NCBI RefSeq assembly: GCF_041381155.1
Contig: NC_091134.1
Location: 55,997,944-56,061,943 of the forward strand
Direction: 5' to 3'
Source: Argopecten irradians
Lineage: Eukaryota; Mollusca; Bivalvia; Pectinida; Pectinidae
Length of the DNA stretch: 64,000 nucleotides
Shown here piece after piece: positions 41,748 to 53,589 of this stretch. The position numbers and the translations under genes were made by a program. The notes under the pieces were generated by a model. It did no database searches. It worked only from the letters and a program-made list of their open reading frames with translations, and was not told the origin of the DNA. The stretch's first letter is position 1. Each line of letters starts with the position of its first letter.

Positions 41748-42479
41748 CCATTTAGTTCCCGGTTCGTACCATCGAAAACAAGAATTTTTAAAATGCATGT
41801 TATGTCACATACACTAAAACCCAGAAGCACAAATTTTCATTTATTTTTCAGTGCATGTTAATTAACAATTAAAGGATTATTAGATTGCATGTATTGGAGA
41901 TATAAATGCAATCTGGGTGGCAGAAAAATGGAATAGCGAGTTACGTCCCCTGATCTACGGAATGCGGGTGTAACTTCGAGTCTACGTTGTTGACGTCTAT
42001 TTGGTATCAAAACAATCTTTTTTGAACCAAGGAGGCTGGTAGTATGAATATTAATGTGCTATAGCTTGCAGAAATCCGTTTATTTGAGGTGAGAAGTCGA
42101 TTTTGACCTGAGATTTAATACTAACTCTTTGTGTATTGGTACGAGTACTGTGTAGTATTGAACAATGTCGTATGCCAGTGTTGTCGAAAGGTCTGTTGGA
42201 CAGGCTACGGACGATATCATTCCGAGCCCAAAGCCAATCTTTATTCAAGAGTATGATATTTTTGGCAATACAAAGTTGAAATCAAAGTACTGAAGTACTA
42301 AATGGCTCGGTCTCGATGATAGGAGGAATATATTTCTAAGGTCAATACTACTGTAGTTTTGTACAATAAGAAATAAATTTGACTGGTGTTCCTTCCAGTT
42401 TGGACTTTTGAGGATTCCTTGGACACCAAGGTGTAAAATAAGAGACACATACTAAAATCTTGAACCCATTCTAATATTT
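41748..42479. other. Unassigned sequence with two adjacent minus-strand open frames
   Basis: Minus-strand frames at 42051-42248 and 42245-42448 nearly abut and read like a polypeptide broken by one frameshift (LHLGVQGILKSPNWKEHQSN, then WLWARNDIVRSLSNRPFDNT). The family is not recognised. It may be part of the dead LINE to the right or an unrelated remnant. Confidence 0.3.
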
Positions 42480-43375
42480 CCTATGATGTTATATGTCAAA
42501 TGATTTTATAACACCTTTAGCATTTTCCTTGTTAATTTGATGTTAATGAAAATATCCATTCTTAATGACTATTGTCATCAAGTTCCTGGGACCACAGTAT
42601 CAGTTAACAAGTATTGTTTTGCAGCAGAGAAAGACAAGAGGCATACTTTTCTATGCCAAAATGTCTAAAATATAGAATATGTCTGTCCTCTAGATGACTT
42701 ATCAATATCACCATGTGACTTTTGAATAAATTGGTCAATTGGTCTACTTTTAACAAGTTTTGTAATTATTCTTTTGTAAAACAGCAAGTTGATTGATATA
42801 CATTGTATCCGAACTTCAATTCAAACCGGATAACTTGTTAGCTCACCATAGACCATGAAATTGTTTGTACACTTTCTTAACTTCAGGATTGTTTTACAAA
42901 ATTACAAATGAATTTACAAATTTTTTATTTTCAAATCCCCATACCTCTGATGAGTATAATAAAACTGTCATTACAAGTGAATCAAATATTTTCAGTTTAA
43001 GATGAACAGGAAGAGATACATTCCTTTATTTCTTATAAATAGCAAACACCGATTTAATTGTTTGTTCAGCAGTTTTTTTCCTTTCTTTAAAAACGCTACC
43101 ATTAACATTATTTTCTGTACCTAGATATGTAAACAATTCTTATAAATCTAATTCTGTATTCCATAACATCAACTGGTGTTGTTGTACCGATTTACGTCTT
43201 GAGAATATCACAATTTTTATCTATCTGATTTTAAGTTCTAATTTCCATGTAATGCAATATTGTTAAAATTCATGTAACATTTGTTGTATACCATCAGATA
43301 CTTCTGATATCATAACAGTGTTATTGGCAAATAATATGATAAAAAGTTTGGGATACATTCCAATATCATATACCG
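42480..43375 (-). pseudogene. Dead LINE reverse-transcriptase fragment
   Basis: Reading the minus strand from about 43350 gives LFANNTVMISEVSDGIQQML. That is the RT catalytic box region with the Asp pair changed to Asn-Asn. Segments like WKLEL, IVIFSRRKS, LGTENNVNGSVFKERKKTAEQTIKSVF and a LFDSLVMTVLLYSSEVWG-like piece follow, in shifting frames with many stops. The order is that of a jockey/RTE/CR1-like RT and thumb. It is strongly decayed and hence old. Confidence 0.6.
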
Positions 43376-43984
43376 TAAAAACTGGTATAATTTGCGCAGG
43401 TACTTTTTAGGGCTGAAAATGCTTAAAAAATCTACTATCGGTATATTTTGCGCATCAAAAAAATGGGGGAAAACAATGTCCAGGGAGTCCCAAAACCGAT
43501 GTACAATGTATGAAGGTGACAATTTCAATGCAAAATATTCCCCATAAATGCTTGACAACTTGCACAAAAAGTGTTGTATTTAGAAGAAATAACATATGAA
43601 AACCGCATTGTGTTTGTTTTCTTTTATTGGCCACCGTAACCTGAAACTGAAATATCTTGCAGATGTCCAAAACATCGGCGGTCTGGTCCACCGTGCTCCG
43701 TGCACATGTCAATGTTTTGAGATATTACACATGAATAGTAATCAGGAATATTTGAAAAGAGTAGAATATATTTACTTAAATTGGCACAATAAGTAATTAG
43801 TGTGTTTGAGATCATTAACAATCAACAGCAATCAGCTAGCGGATACGTAGTTTAGCTTGCAACAATCACAGTGTGCATAATTTGTCAAGATTTGTAAGAC
43901 AAAATATTCTTTTCCACCAGGTAAGATTCTAAGTCATAAAGGTAGATTGAAAATAGGAAGGGAGATAAAATAACCAGATAAATA
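43376..43984. other. Unassigned sequence
   Basis: Several overlapping short open frames on both strands (43310-43821), none with a motif. Confidence 0.4.
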
Positions 43985-44147
43985 TTTGTAGCGGAATCAG
44001 ACTGGGTTGATTATCGGTGATCAGGTAGCTCAGTCGGAAGAGCTACATTTCCTTCTCTCCTGTTACAGAATTGGCACCAAACTAAATAACCAACGGTTGT
44101 GGTGTATGAAAGGGTCTCGTTTGTATACAAAAAAGGAGGGAGGAGTG
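43985..44147 (+). mobile_element. tRNA-like SINE fragment 1
   Basis: GGTAGCTCAGTCGGAAGAGC at about 44024 is a good RNA polymerase III A box within a D-arm-like context. It runs straight into CTACATTTCCTTCTCTCC, the sequence that lies behind the B box in the next copy, so the anticodon and T arms are deleted. It is flanked by GTAGCGG. Confidence 0.55.
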
Positions 44148-44550
44148 TAGCGGGACTGGACTGTGTCGATTATCGATGACCAGGTAGTTCAGTCGGTAGA
44201 GCATTTATATGAAACCTACGTCAGCAACAAACAACAATATATAAATGAAAAATGTTTATTTAACAAAATAACATTTTTACAGTATGCCATATGCTCCTGA
44301 ATGGTACATGTCCACCTAATAACCAATAACCATGTAATATAATTGTCCCTAATATAAACCTATAATAAAATACGCACCAGACAAGAACTGAGTGTGACGT
44401 AGCACACAAGAAGTGCTACGTCACACAACTAATTAATTATGCATATAACCTTTTGACCTGTTTGTGCTGACTACAGCTCAGCTAGTGTTCGGAGAGTCCC
44501 GGGATCGAATCCCGGTCTTGCCGCTACATTTTCTCCTCTCCTGTTACATA
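44148..44550 (+). mobile_element. tRNA-like SINE 2, split by an insertion
   Basis: The A box lies in GGTAGTTCAGTCGGTAGAGC at about 44181. The B box lies in GGGATCGAATCCC at about 44503, followed by GGTCTTGCCGCTACA. The outer bases TGTAGCGGGAC and TCTTGCCGCTACA pair like an extended acceptor stem. The arms are 260 bp further apart than in a tRNA because AT-rich DNA (about 44214-44470) is inserted. The post-tRNA piece CTCCTCTCCTGTTACA also follows the first copy. Confidence 0.6.
44392..44426. repeat. Perfect 14-bp-arm hairpin inside the SINE insertion
   Basis: GTGTGACGTAGCAC and its exact reverse complement flank a seven-base loop. It could be the end of the inserted element. Nothing else in the insertion is recognised. 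Confidence 0.75.
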
Positions 44551-45590
44551 TGGTACCATACTGTGCATGTAGATATTCAAGGTAAATCAACAATGTTCGC
44601 TGATCTTGCAGAATTGCCTTACAGTGTTATAATGAATGCAGTAAATTGTATGTCTCATTGGTGTGATTGATTTAAAGGCAGTTCATGTGGTGACCGAAAA
44701 AAGGTTAAATCAATACTTTCAGAGTGATCAGGGAACATTAATAGTCAAGGCGGGGAAAACATAAGACGACCTGTGTTATACAAATTAATGTTTAATTGAT
44801 TTTCATTAAATTGTTTCGAAGTTGATGATTAGTGTGTTATGAACGATAAGCTTAATATGTTTTTGACAAAAAAAATAAACAGCTAATGTCATATTGTGTT
44901 TTAGATTTAAGTAATCTTTTATTTATTCATTTCATTTCAAGTATGTACATGTCATAGAATATAAACAAATATCAGGTATACGCTTAAATCATATTACAGA
45001 TAAATTCACAATAAGAAATTTGAAGATGATGATAGTAATTATTTTCGGATGGAAAATGAATACAATATTAAGCTTCCATAGTTGAAAATTACTTCTTTTT
45101 GTTCACACATTCTCTCTTAGACTGTTTCCAGTTGAAATGATACATGCATGCTGACATTCTGTAAAACATAAGGAAACATTAAATGTATTAACAGAGTAAT
45201 TACTGAAAAGGCTAATATCATATAATTAAACATTTTAATCATAAATAGCAATACCAGCATAGAGTAAATATTATTGAAGTTTAATTCCCGCTGATCTTCA
45301 GACCACCTGTTCTTACATGTAAGAGTTTTGTCATTCATAAATCGATTGTAATATAGCAGTTGTTATATAATGTGCACAAAGAAGTATAAATATACACACG
45401 TATGCATGGGTACAGTGGTAAATTAATAAGTTATACAGAAAATGATGGTGCTGATCATGAAAAGCGTAAAGTCTATTTTGTTGAGTAAAAAGTTAAAAAA
45501 CTAACATTGTTCACACCCTAAGATGTAATCGCACTAAAAACAGCGATCATGTGGGCTTTTGTGCGATTGCATTTGTAAGACTGTGCCAGG
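44551..45590. other. AT-rich spacer
   Basis: No gene or repeat supported. Confidence 0.5.
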
Positions 45591-45874
45591 TGTTATATAT
45601 TTACATATATATAATTTTACTGGTCAGGAAAGGAGAATATGATTATACTGATTATATTAGTTGATTGGTATTAATATCACAATATTCTGTAATTATTCCG
45701 AATATTTGTCCAGGTTCGTTTTGTATATTCCGGATATAGCGTCCGGGTTTGGTTCATACACTGTGTATTAGATATCTGACCATGCTTTCCGGTTTTGAGA
45801 ATAAAACGAACCAGTTCCGTTTTTAATTTTTCATTTTGATGTTCCCTCTCACATCAAGCTATAAGTCCGTAACA
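45591..45874 (+). repeat. Gypsy-3 putative 5' LTR
   Basis: TGTTATATATTTAC to AAGTCCGTAACA, 284 bp with TGTTA/TAACA ends. The left limit is inferred from the termini because only the last 87 bp have a second copy (52437-52522). A primer-site-like TGGTGGAGAATC follows at about 45883. Confidence 0.6.
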
Positions 45875-45927
45875 ACAGCAGATGGTGGAGAATCTAAACG
45901 AAGAGGAGTTTGCCATATTTTTAGTAT

Positions 45928-47172
45928 GTGATAAACTTTCGTTCAGTGAACATTATTGTGAATTTGATTACAATGTCGATTAACAGAAAATTGAATGACA
46001 ATGACATTATCACCCCCAGTCGTGTTCGCGCTATGCGTGATCAAGTGTCTCTTCAGGCCGATTGTCTCACGTCAGAACGACGACAGTCGCCATCAGTTAT
46101 GAGTCCATTTGTTACCGATCGTGAGCTTGACCCGTCTTCGTCAAAGGTGTTTCACATTATTAGTGATATTGATGATCATAACCAATGCCCAAATAAAAAT
46201 GACTCTCCATATCATGAGGCATAGAGGGAAAAGATACACATAGTAAACAAGGACCAGCCACTATTTGTAATGCGGTCTATGCCCACATACACAGACAAAT
46301 TCCATTTGAATAAATTTCATGGTTATGCTGATCAGGACGCTGCGAAGTTCCTGTCAGAATTTGATAGCTATAGTACCTTTAGTGGCTTGAATTTGGATCC
46401 GACCTCTGAACGGATGATTGCTGCGTTCCATCTACATCTGGCTGGCCCAGCCTTAACTTGGTTCGATACTTTAAGCCCAGATGTGAAATCATCATGGACA
46501 CAACTGACGCAAGCCTTCAAATCTAGGTATATTAGTGATAATCATCTCGACCCAGCTATAATGGCAGCTTCCTCCACATTTCATAAACTCAAACTCTTAC
46601 AAGGCCAACCATTGAAGGATTTCCATAGTTCATTGGTTCAGCAAGGAAGGAAACTTGGAAAGTGTGATCGTGACATGCTTATTCAGTTTATGGAAGGGCT
46701 GACCCCCTCACTGGCTTTCTTCGTACGAGTTTCAAACTGTAAGGATCTCACTACAGCCCTCCAGGTGGCACAACATGGCGATGCTACAGGGAAAGGGGAA
46801 AATGCCAAGACAGAGAACAAGGAATTGGATGAAATCAAAAATCAAATAAAAGCATTGACTGAGATAGTAAAATCAAATTTGAATATTGGACCCAACTCTG
46901 AGATTTCTCAAACACCACCACGCCATATGGTAAATACTGCCAATCCTGGTTCCTTTTCCTGCTATACCTGCGGTGGTCAAGGACATAGACAACGAGTTTG
47001 CCAATGGTCTGGACAAGGTCAGTCCCAGCCAGGAATACGGCCGGCTCCCAATTTTGATGTGTCAAAACCACCTCCGCCTTTCATGACAGCTCCACAAGGT
47101 CCGCCGATTCAGGGAAACTACAGATCCCCGAGGGATTTCGGTCGCGCCCCCTCGGGAGAGACATACATGTAA
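45928..47172 (+). pseudogene. Gypsy-3 gag with CCHC zinc knuckle
   Basis: Open from 45928 to a TAG at 46222-46224, then in the same frame from 46270 to 47172, so one nonsense codon interrupts it. It has a capsid-like helical block (FLSEFDSYSTFSGLNLDPTS, LAGPALTWFDTL, FKSRYIS, FMEGLTPSL). About 235 residues into the second part comes CYTCGGQGHRQRVC, a clean CX2CX4HX4C. It ends in a Pro/Gly-rich tail. Retrotransposon gag assembles the particle. The in-frame stop may be decay or an error. Confidence 0.82.
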
Positions 47173-47348
47173 CCAGGACATCGCGACGCGCGCGCAGTGC
47201 TGAACCTGTCAGAGGTGCTATTCGAGATTGCTGTGAAAATCGCGTTTATTCAGAGACTGAACTTTCTTCCGATAGTACTTGTAGTGCTCAAGACTCTGAC
47301 TCTGACTCAACTTCTACTGCTCATGAAAATGACTCCAAATCAAAATTT

Positions 47349-48212
47349 ATGTATATACCTGTGAAAATTGGTAATCAAAAGTTTACTGGTTTACTTGATA
47401 GTGCTAGTGAAATAAGTGTTATTTCTGAGTCATTATATTGTATGTTGCCTCATTCATGCAAATCTCCTATTAATGTATCTGATGCTGTAGAAGTTAAGGT
47501 TGTTGACTCAGGTAGCCATGATATATACACCCTAGGTTCGTCAACTATCAGAGTTAATTTACATTCAGGGGTGTCCAATATTTTTGTACATGTACTTAAG
47601 CACACATCTCATCCTTTGTTGTTGGGAGTTGACTTTTTGAGAAAACATCAGATAGTTCTGAATTTTGGTACTAATGTTATTGGTTCATGTAAACTTAAGG
47701 TTAGATGTAAACAGAGATTAGAGATACAACAAAACTCTGAGTGTATTGTACAATGTAAACTACCAAAAGGTTCATCTGTGGGTATACAAGGCATTTGTAC
47801 TGGCAAGAACAAAATTGACAAAGCAGGTCTATTGGTGGCCAGATCAGTTGTTACAGTTCATAAGGCTAATTCCATACCTGTAAAACTTTTAAATCCTAGT
47901 AAAGCTTTTGTTTACTTACCGAGAAACACTGTTATTGCTGATCTGGTTACTATGGATAACTGTCATCACGTCATACCTGTACATACTGATATGACATTTT
48001 GTAGTGATAAGGTGAATGTAAACAAGACAACTATTTTTCAATCATCGTCACAGTCAAATATTATTGGATCAAATGATAGTCAAGAGAATGTTGGTGATTT
48101 TTCCAGTGATGTTAATATTAAGAATGATGACTTGAAAATCAAGATGATCAAAGGTCAGGTCAAAATGTATGCCATACACAGCAACTGTCAAATGAGCAAA
48201 AGTGTAATGTAG
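47349..48212 (+). pseudogene. Gypsy-3 protease and linker
   Basis: FTGLLDSASEISVIS near residue 13 is a retropepsin-like site with DSA instead of DT/SG. LLLGVDFLRKHQIVLNF about 85 residues on is the C-terminal protease strand. The rest is a linker with a LPRNTVIADLVTM segment typical of the pre-RT region in this group. The Gly-to-Ala change at the active site would impair catalysis. Confidence 0.75.
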
Positions 48213-48438
48213 ACAATGTTTGTAAAAATTTAGAAGAGTCGTGTGAACCAGATATTACTCAGTCTACTTTTGATAAGTCAAGGTCTGTTAGTCCTGATTT
48301 TGATAAGTTTATGTCTTATTTTGATTTAGAGTGTGATAATGTGTCAGCTGTTCAGACAGAAGAATTAGCAAAATGTTTGTATAAACATCATGATCTATTT
48401 GTGACAGATGAAAACCATCGCTTGGTTTTACTACTATA

Positions 48439-48650
48439 GTGGAACATCAGATCCACCTTAAACCCAACGCAATATCTAAGCATCAGAAACCCTATAGACT
48501 TTCTCCGGACAAGCGCGAGGTACTTCGTACTCAACTTACGGAGCTGTTAAACCAGGGTATCATAGCCCCTGTAGATGAGAAAGAGGACATACCCATTTCT
48601 AGTCCCATCGTGTTGGTCCCCAGATCGTGCCAAGTCTCATTTATCTTCAT
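48439..48650 (+). pseudogene. Gypsy-3 RT, 5' part
   Basis: HQIHLKPNAISKHQKPYRLS, then GIIAPVDEKEDIPISSPIVL, the entry to the RT fingers. A one-base change after VLVP upsets the frame just before the Helentron-like insertion at 48651. RT resumes at 51627. Confidence 0.8.
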
Positions 48651-50126
48651 ATATTTACAGTCAGTGGTGAATTGATAGTATAAACCCCGTTGATTTCAAC
48701 CAAAGGCTACTCAACTTTATTTCTCGATAGATTGAGTATGTCACGCGCAATTTGGAGCCGCGCGGATGAATTTATGATGGTCCAAATCAGAAACTTTTGG
48801 TGTTTTCAATACCGAACGTACGTTCGATGAACATGTTCATGTATCAAAATAGGTTTGAACACATACATGTACGTGTGTAAATACAAATGTAGAAAAACTA
48901 CATTGTTTATGATACTACCGTACCTCTTTGAGCAATGCTTCCGTGCGTATGATAAATAAACAATGTTGTACAATGTACAGTTTTGCACATTCCGATGACG
49001 TCGCAATGTTTACATGTTGTGTGTCGGTGAGTCTGTGTTGTTCGCTACAACATGTAGATCTACATCCTATTTGTATTTTTAACATCTTTGGTTGTACGCA
49101 AATGGATAAGATATGTCAGGACAACATCAGTCTTTGAGTTGCATAAGTTTAACCAAAACGACCTAGCACGATAATGCATTTTTGTTCGCCTCGGGGGACA
49201 GACAAGTCCTGTACGTTATAATTACCTACTGTGAATCGGCGAGAGTAGGCCTTGCATACACAATGTACGTTTGGGTGTTTCGAAACATCAATGAAACGGA
49301 ATCCTACAATTGTAGCTTTACAATACTTGTAATAAATATCTCTAATATTTATTGAAGTGTTTGAAACAACAATATGAATATAAGCTAACATTTTGAGAGG
49401 TACGGTAAACGTTTACAGTAGTGGGCCTACCTGTGTTTGTACATGTTCCTCGAAACGACGTCCGATACATTTGAAAATCTCCAAAATCCGGAAATAATGA
49501 CACGGAACTATCTAAACATCCGTGTATTCAAGTAATTTCAAACGTGAACTGATTAAGTAGAACTCAAGTGATCACAAAATTGAAGAAACTCTCTGTTTGT
49601 CACACCTCCTTGACACAGGCGGTTTGAATCAGACGCCGCGTCACAACTACGTCAAATATCCTGCCGCGTTATGAATGGTGTAAGCGTGTGTAATCATACG
49701 AAGTAAAAGATTAAAACCAAACGGCTTTGCACCATGGTGTTTTTAACAACAGATAAATAAAACGATTTATAGTTTCATACCGGGAAAACCCCAGATATAT
49801 GCTTCATCAGACGGAACTCATTTTATTTGTATGTTCATTGATAAATTGGCGGGAATTTCCGCCACTTCGAGTTGGCTGTTCCAAATGCCTGTCGGAACCA
49901 AACGATATAATTCAATTTTAGTCTTATAAATGCTATAAACACTATTAAGGGTAAATTTTGAGCTATGAAAATAATAGTTAAGACTGTAAATATAAGGATT
50001 AAAGTCTCTTTCTGGTGGTTCTATCGAAGGATAAAGTTGAGGCGCTTCGCGGTCCATTCCAAATATCGATACCCTACTCAACTTTATCCTTCGATAGAAC
50101 CACCAGAAAGAGACTTTAATCCTTAA
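48651..50126 (+). mobile_element. Helentron-like non-autonomous element, tandem copy 1
   Basis: It starts ATATTTACAGTC and has the reverse complement GACTGTAAATAT near its right end (49983-49994). A hairpin follows (49997-50122). About 1.48 kb, no coding; small open frames at 48806 and 49149 recur unchanged in copy 2. Short inverted motifs with a hairpin only at the 3' side fit Helentron/DINE-1-type elements (family knowledge). The hairpin's left arm is partly deleted here. Confidence 0.65.
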
Positions 50127-51626
50127 ATATTTACAGTCAGTGGTGAATTGATAGTATAAACCCCGTTGATTTCAACCAAAGGCTACTCAACTTTATTTCT
50201 CGATAGATTGAGTATGTCACACGCGCAATTTGGAGCCGCGCGGATGAATTTATGATGGTCCAAATCAGAAACTTTTGGTGTTTTCAATACCGAACGTACG
50301 TTCGATGAACATGTTCATGTATCAAAATAGGTTTGAACACATACATGTACGTGTGTAAATACAAATGTAGAAAAACTACATTGTTTATGATACTACCGTA
50401 CCTCTTTGAGCAATGCTTCCGTGCGTATGATAAATAAACAATGTTGTACAATGTACAGTTTTGCACATTCCGATGACGTCGCAATGTTTACATGTTGTGT
50501 GTCGGTGAGTCTGTTGTTCGCTACAACATGTAGATCTACATCCTATTTGTATTTTTAACATCTTTGGTTGTACGCAAATGGATAAGATATGTTAGGACAA
50601 CATCAGTCTTTGAGTTGCATAAGTTTAACCAAAACGACCTAGCACGATAATGCATTTTTGTTCGCCTCGGGGGACAGACAAGTCCTGTACGTTATAATTA
50701 CCTACTGTGAATCGGCGAGAGTAGGCCTTGCATACACAATGTACGTTTGGGTGTTTCGAAACATCAATGAAACGGAATCCTACAATTGTAGCTTTACAAT
50801 ACTTGTAATAAATATCTCTAATATTTATTGAAGTGTTTGAAACAACAATATGAATATAAGCTAACATTTTGAGAGCGGTAAACGTTTACAGTAGTGGGCC
50901 TACCTGTGTTTGTACATGTTCCTCGAAACGACGTCCGATACATTTGAAAATCTCCAAAATCCGGAAATAATGACACGGAACTATCTAAACATCCGTGTAT
51001 TCAAGTAATTTCAAACGTGAACTGATTAAGTAGAACTCAAGTGATCACAAAATTGAAGAAACTCTCTGTTTGTCACACTTCCTTGACACAGGCGGTTTGA
51101 ATCAGACGCCGCGTCACAACTACGTCAAATATCCTGCCGCGTTATGAATGGTGTAAGCGTGTGTAATCATACGAAGTAAAAGATTAAAACCAAATGGCTT
51201 TGCACCATGGTGTTTTTAACAACAGATAAATAAAACGATTAATAGTTTCATACCGGGAAAACCCCAGATATATGCTTCATCAGACGGAACTCATTTTATT
51301 TGTATGTTCATTGATAAATTGGCGGGAATTTCCGCCACTTCGAGTGGCTGTTCCAAATGCCTGTCGGAACCAAACGATATAATTCAATTTTAGTCTTATA
51401 AATGCTATAAACACTATTAAGGGTAAATTTTGAGCTATGAAAATAATAGTTAAGACTGTAAATATAAGGATTAAAGTCTCTTTCTGGTGGTTCTATCGAA
51501 GGATAAAGTTGAGTAGGGTATCGATATTTGTTTCATGGACCGCTTCGCGGTCCACTCCAAATATCGATACCGTACTCAACTTTATCCTTCGATAGAACCA
51601 CCAGAAAGAGACTTTAATCCTTAAAT
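50127..51626 (+). mobile_element. Helentron-like non-autonomous element, tandem copy 2
   Basis: A direct, near-identical repeat of copy 1 starting at the same ATATTTACAGTC. It ends after a complete hairpin (51468-51620) with arms of about 65 bp and the centre GGACCGCTTCGCGGTCC. The right end CCTTAA meets ATCGATTC of the RT. Left and right flanks share AT only, so there is no clear longer target duplication. Confidence 0.65.
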
Positions 51627-52436
51627 CGATTCTGTTGTGACTTTAGATATTTGAACTCGCAAACGCAACCATTCAGGTACACAATCCCCAATTTGCAGGA
51701 TTTGACGGAGTCATTTGAGGGTACACCAAACTTTATTAACGCAATTGATATGAGTTCAGAATTTTTTCAGATGGGGATTGCTAAGGATTCTAGGAAGTAC
51801 ACTGCCTTCAATACCTGTTTTGGATCCTACAAATTTCTGCGCTTACCTATGGGGCTTAGTACATCACCAAACTCCTTCCAGCTTCTGATGGATAAAGTGT
51901 TGCACGGACTAACATTTAAATCCGTTTTGTGCTACTTAGATGACATTCTGGTCTGCTCTGAAACATTTGAAAACCATCTTACAGATTTAGAGGAAGTGTT
52001 TACACGACTTCAGGATGCAGGATTAAAACTTGGTCGAAAGAAATGTATTTTTGCTCGCTGTCATTGTAAATTTCTTGGCCACGAAATATCCCGAGATGGT
52101 ATCCGTCCTCCAGCGGACCGTGTGACAGCAGTCAGTAACTATCCACTACCTCCTGACCAGAAGTCGCTCAGAAGAGCCATGGGCCTTTTCAATTGGTTCA
52201 GAAAGTTTATACCTCGGTTAAGTGAAATAACATTTCCATTGAATCAACTACTTCGTAAGGGTGTCACTTTTCGATGGACACAGGAGCATCAGAGTGCTTT
52301 TGATAAAGTAAAGACACTATTGGCTAAGTCAGATGCTCTAGCATTCCCAAGATACGACATACAGTTTCGTTTGGCAGTGGACACCTCTAGCAGGGGCATT
52401 GGATACTTGCTTTACCAGATACATCCGGACAATTCT
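51627..52436 (+). pseudogene. Gypsy-3 RT 3' part and partial RNase H
   Basis: RT resumes at CGATTCTGT and contains AIDMSSEFFQMGIAKDS with the first Asp, FLRLPMGLSTSPNSFQ, and VLCYLDDILVCS with the paired Asp residues. The connection block is RRAMGLFNWFRKFIPRLSEI. RNase H begins at LAVDTSSRGIGYLLYQI. The frame is cut at about 52436, where LTR sequence begins. Confidence 0.88.
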
Positions 52437-52522
52437 CCGGTTTTGAGAATAAAACGAACCAGTCACGTTTTTAATTCTTCATTTTGATGTTCCCTCTCAC
52501 AGCAAGCTATAAATCCGTAACA
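52437..52522 (+). repeat. LTR-end fragment fused to Gypsy-3 RNase H
   Basis: It matches 45788-45874 (CCGGTTTTGAGAATAAAACG through CCGTAACA) with a few differences. The match runs on past the LTR end for another 8-10 bases (ACAGCAGA) into leader sequence. So this looks like the end of a 5' LTR of a related element rather than the true 3' LTR of this one. Confidence 0.7.
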
Positions 52523-53520
52523 ACAGCAGACAGGTGGTAGAGATTAGTTCCGCTTGAGTGATCACACAATGCAAGTGAGAGTCGGGAATATGTTTATGTA
52601 AGTTTTAATTGCTAATCTCTGATGCTTGTTGGTAAAATATAACTCAGGATTGCTAAACAATTAACAGTTTTCTCTACATTTGTTACAGATTGAAACAGCT
52701 TTTTAAGTGCCGTTTTACGAAAGAATTATGAAAAAGAAATCGTCTCTTTCGTCGATCTAGTAGTCCAAAAAATATCACTTCGAGTTATATGAACATTCCA
52801 TATATGATTTATGTCATTCGGCCAAAAATTTACTTCGTATTACCTAGTTTAATGAATATGCTGTATGTATATGATCAGAACGTCAAGCTCCTGTGGTGAA
52901 AATAACTAAAATGTTTTAAAAGTATGGTTTAATGGTAATCTCTTAACGTGCTTTAGTATATAGATATAATCTGATATTTATACATGTGCTTATAAAATTA
53001 TCGATAATTATGGATGTGGTAAATATTCATACCTTATTAACTGGCGTTAGTTTTAAGATTACGCCACCTTGGACATTTACAAAATGTTCACCGTCTGGCA
53101 CGTGCTATTTTATCAGTAGACCAAGTTTGTCCAAAATTTTGTTAGAGTTGTCTCTCTTCCATTGTAATTTTACGTCCTTGTCATCCTGAACTCATCGGGT
53201 ATTATCGGGAGAATCTATTCCCCGAGGAGTTCCGGATGAAGGCCATGGGCCATAACACAGCTGTGATAAATGCATCTCCATTTCCATTCGCCATGAAATG
53301 TATTTGCTCCGAGACAAATTTGATTCAAATTACAAAATTTTCCGTTGCGGGATAACTGTCACTAATAGGGAGTAAAAGTCTGGGGGGAACCAGCTTCGGA
53401 ACGAAGCATTTTGGGACGAAACGTCTTCATTCATTGTAAACACCATTTTGAGGACGAAAAGTCTAGATACTTTGTAAACGATTGTGAAAGCCGAATATAC
53501 ATTCCTATTTCAAACAGATA
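52523..53520. other. Non-coding spacer
   Basis: AT-rich; nothing recognised beyond one short open frame at 52986. ACAGATA at 53514-53520 borders the next element. Confidence 0.5.
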
Positions 53521-53589
53521 GGAGGCTGCGTTGTTGCGATTCCTAGTTCCAGTTCCGTTTAATAAACGGAACGAAAACTGGCCAAAGCG

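Larger units (their letters stand above)
45591..52436 (+). mobile_element. Gypsy-3: Ty3/gypsy LTR retrotransposon, 3' truncated and split
   Basis: A putative 5' LTR (45591-45874), gag with a zinc knuckle, protease, and RT with RNase H are present in Ty3/gypsy order. RT is interrupted at about 48650 by two tandem Helentron-like units. The RNase H frame breaks at 52436 into an LTR-like piece, so the rest of RNase H, the integrase and most of the 3' LTR are missing. Frames change at several points. Confidence 0.85.

Noticed and set aside
44024-44520. Functional tRNA gene
   Set aside because: The A and B boxes are about 320 bp apart and the first copy lacks the T arm, so no cloverleaf can form. 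SINE origin fits.
48806-50867. Identical 66- and 80-codon minus-strand frames in both tandem units
   Set aside because: The units are near-identical in DNA, including non-coding parts. There is no domain and no codon bias.
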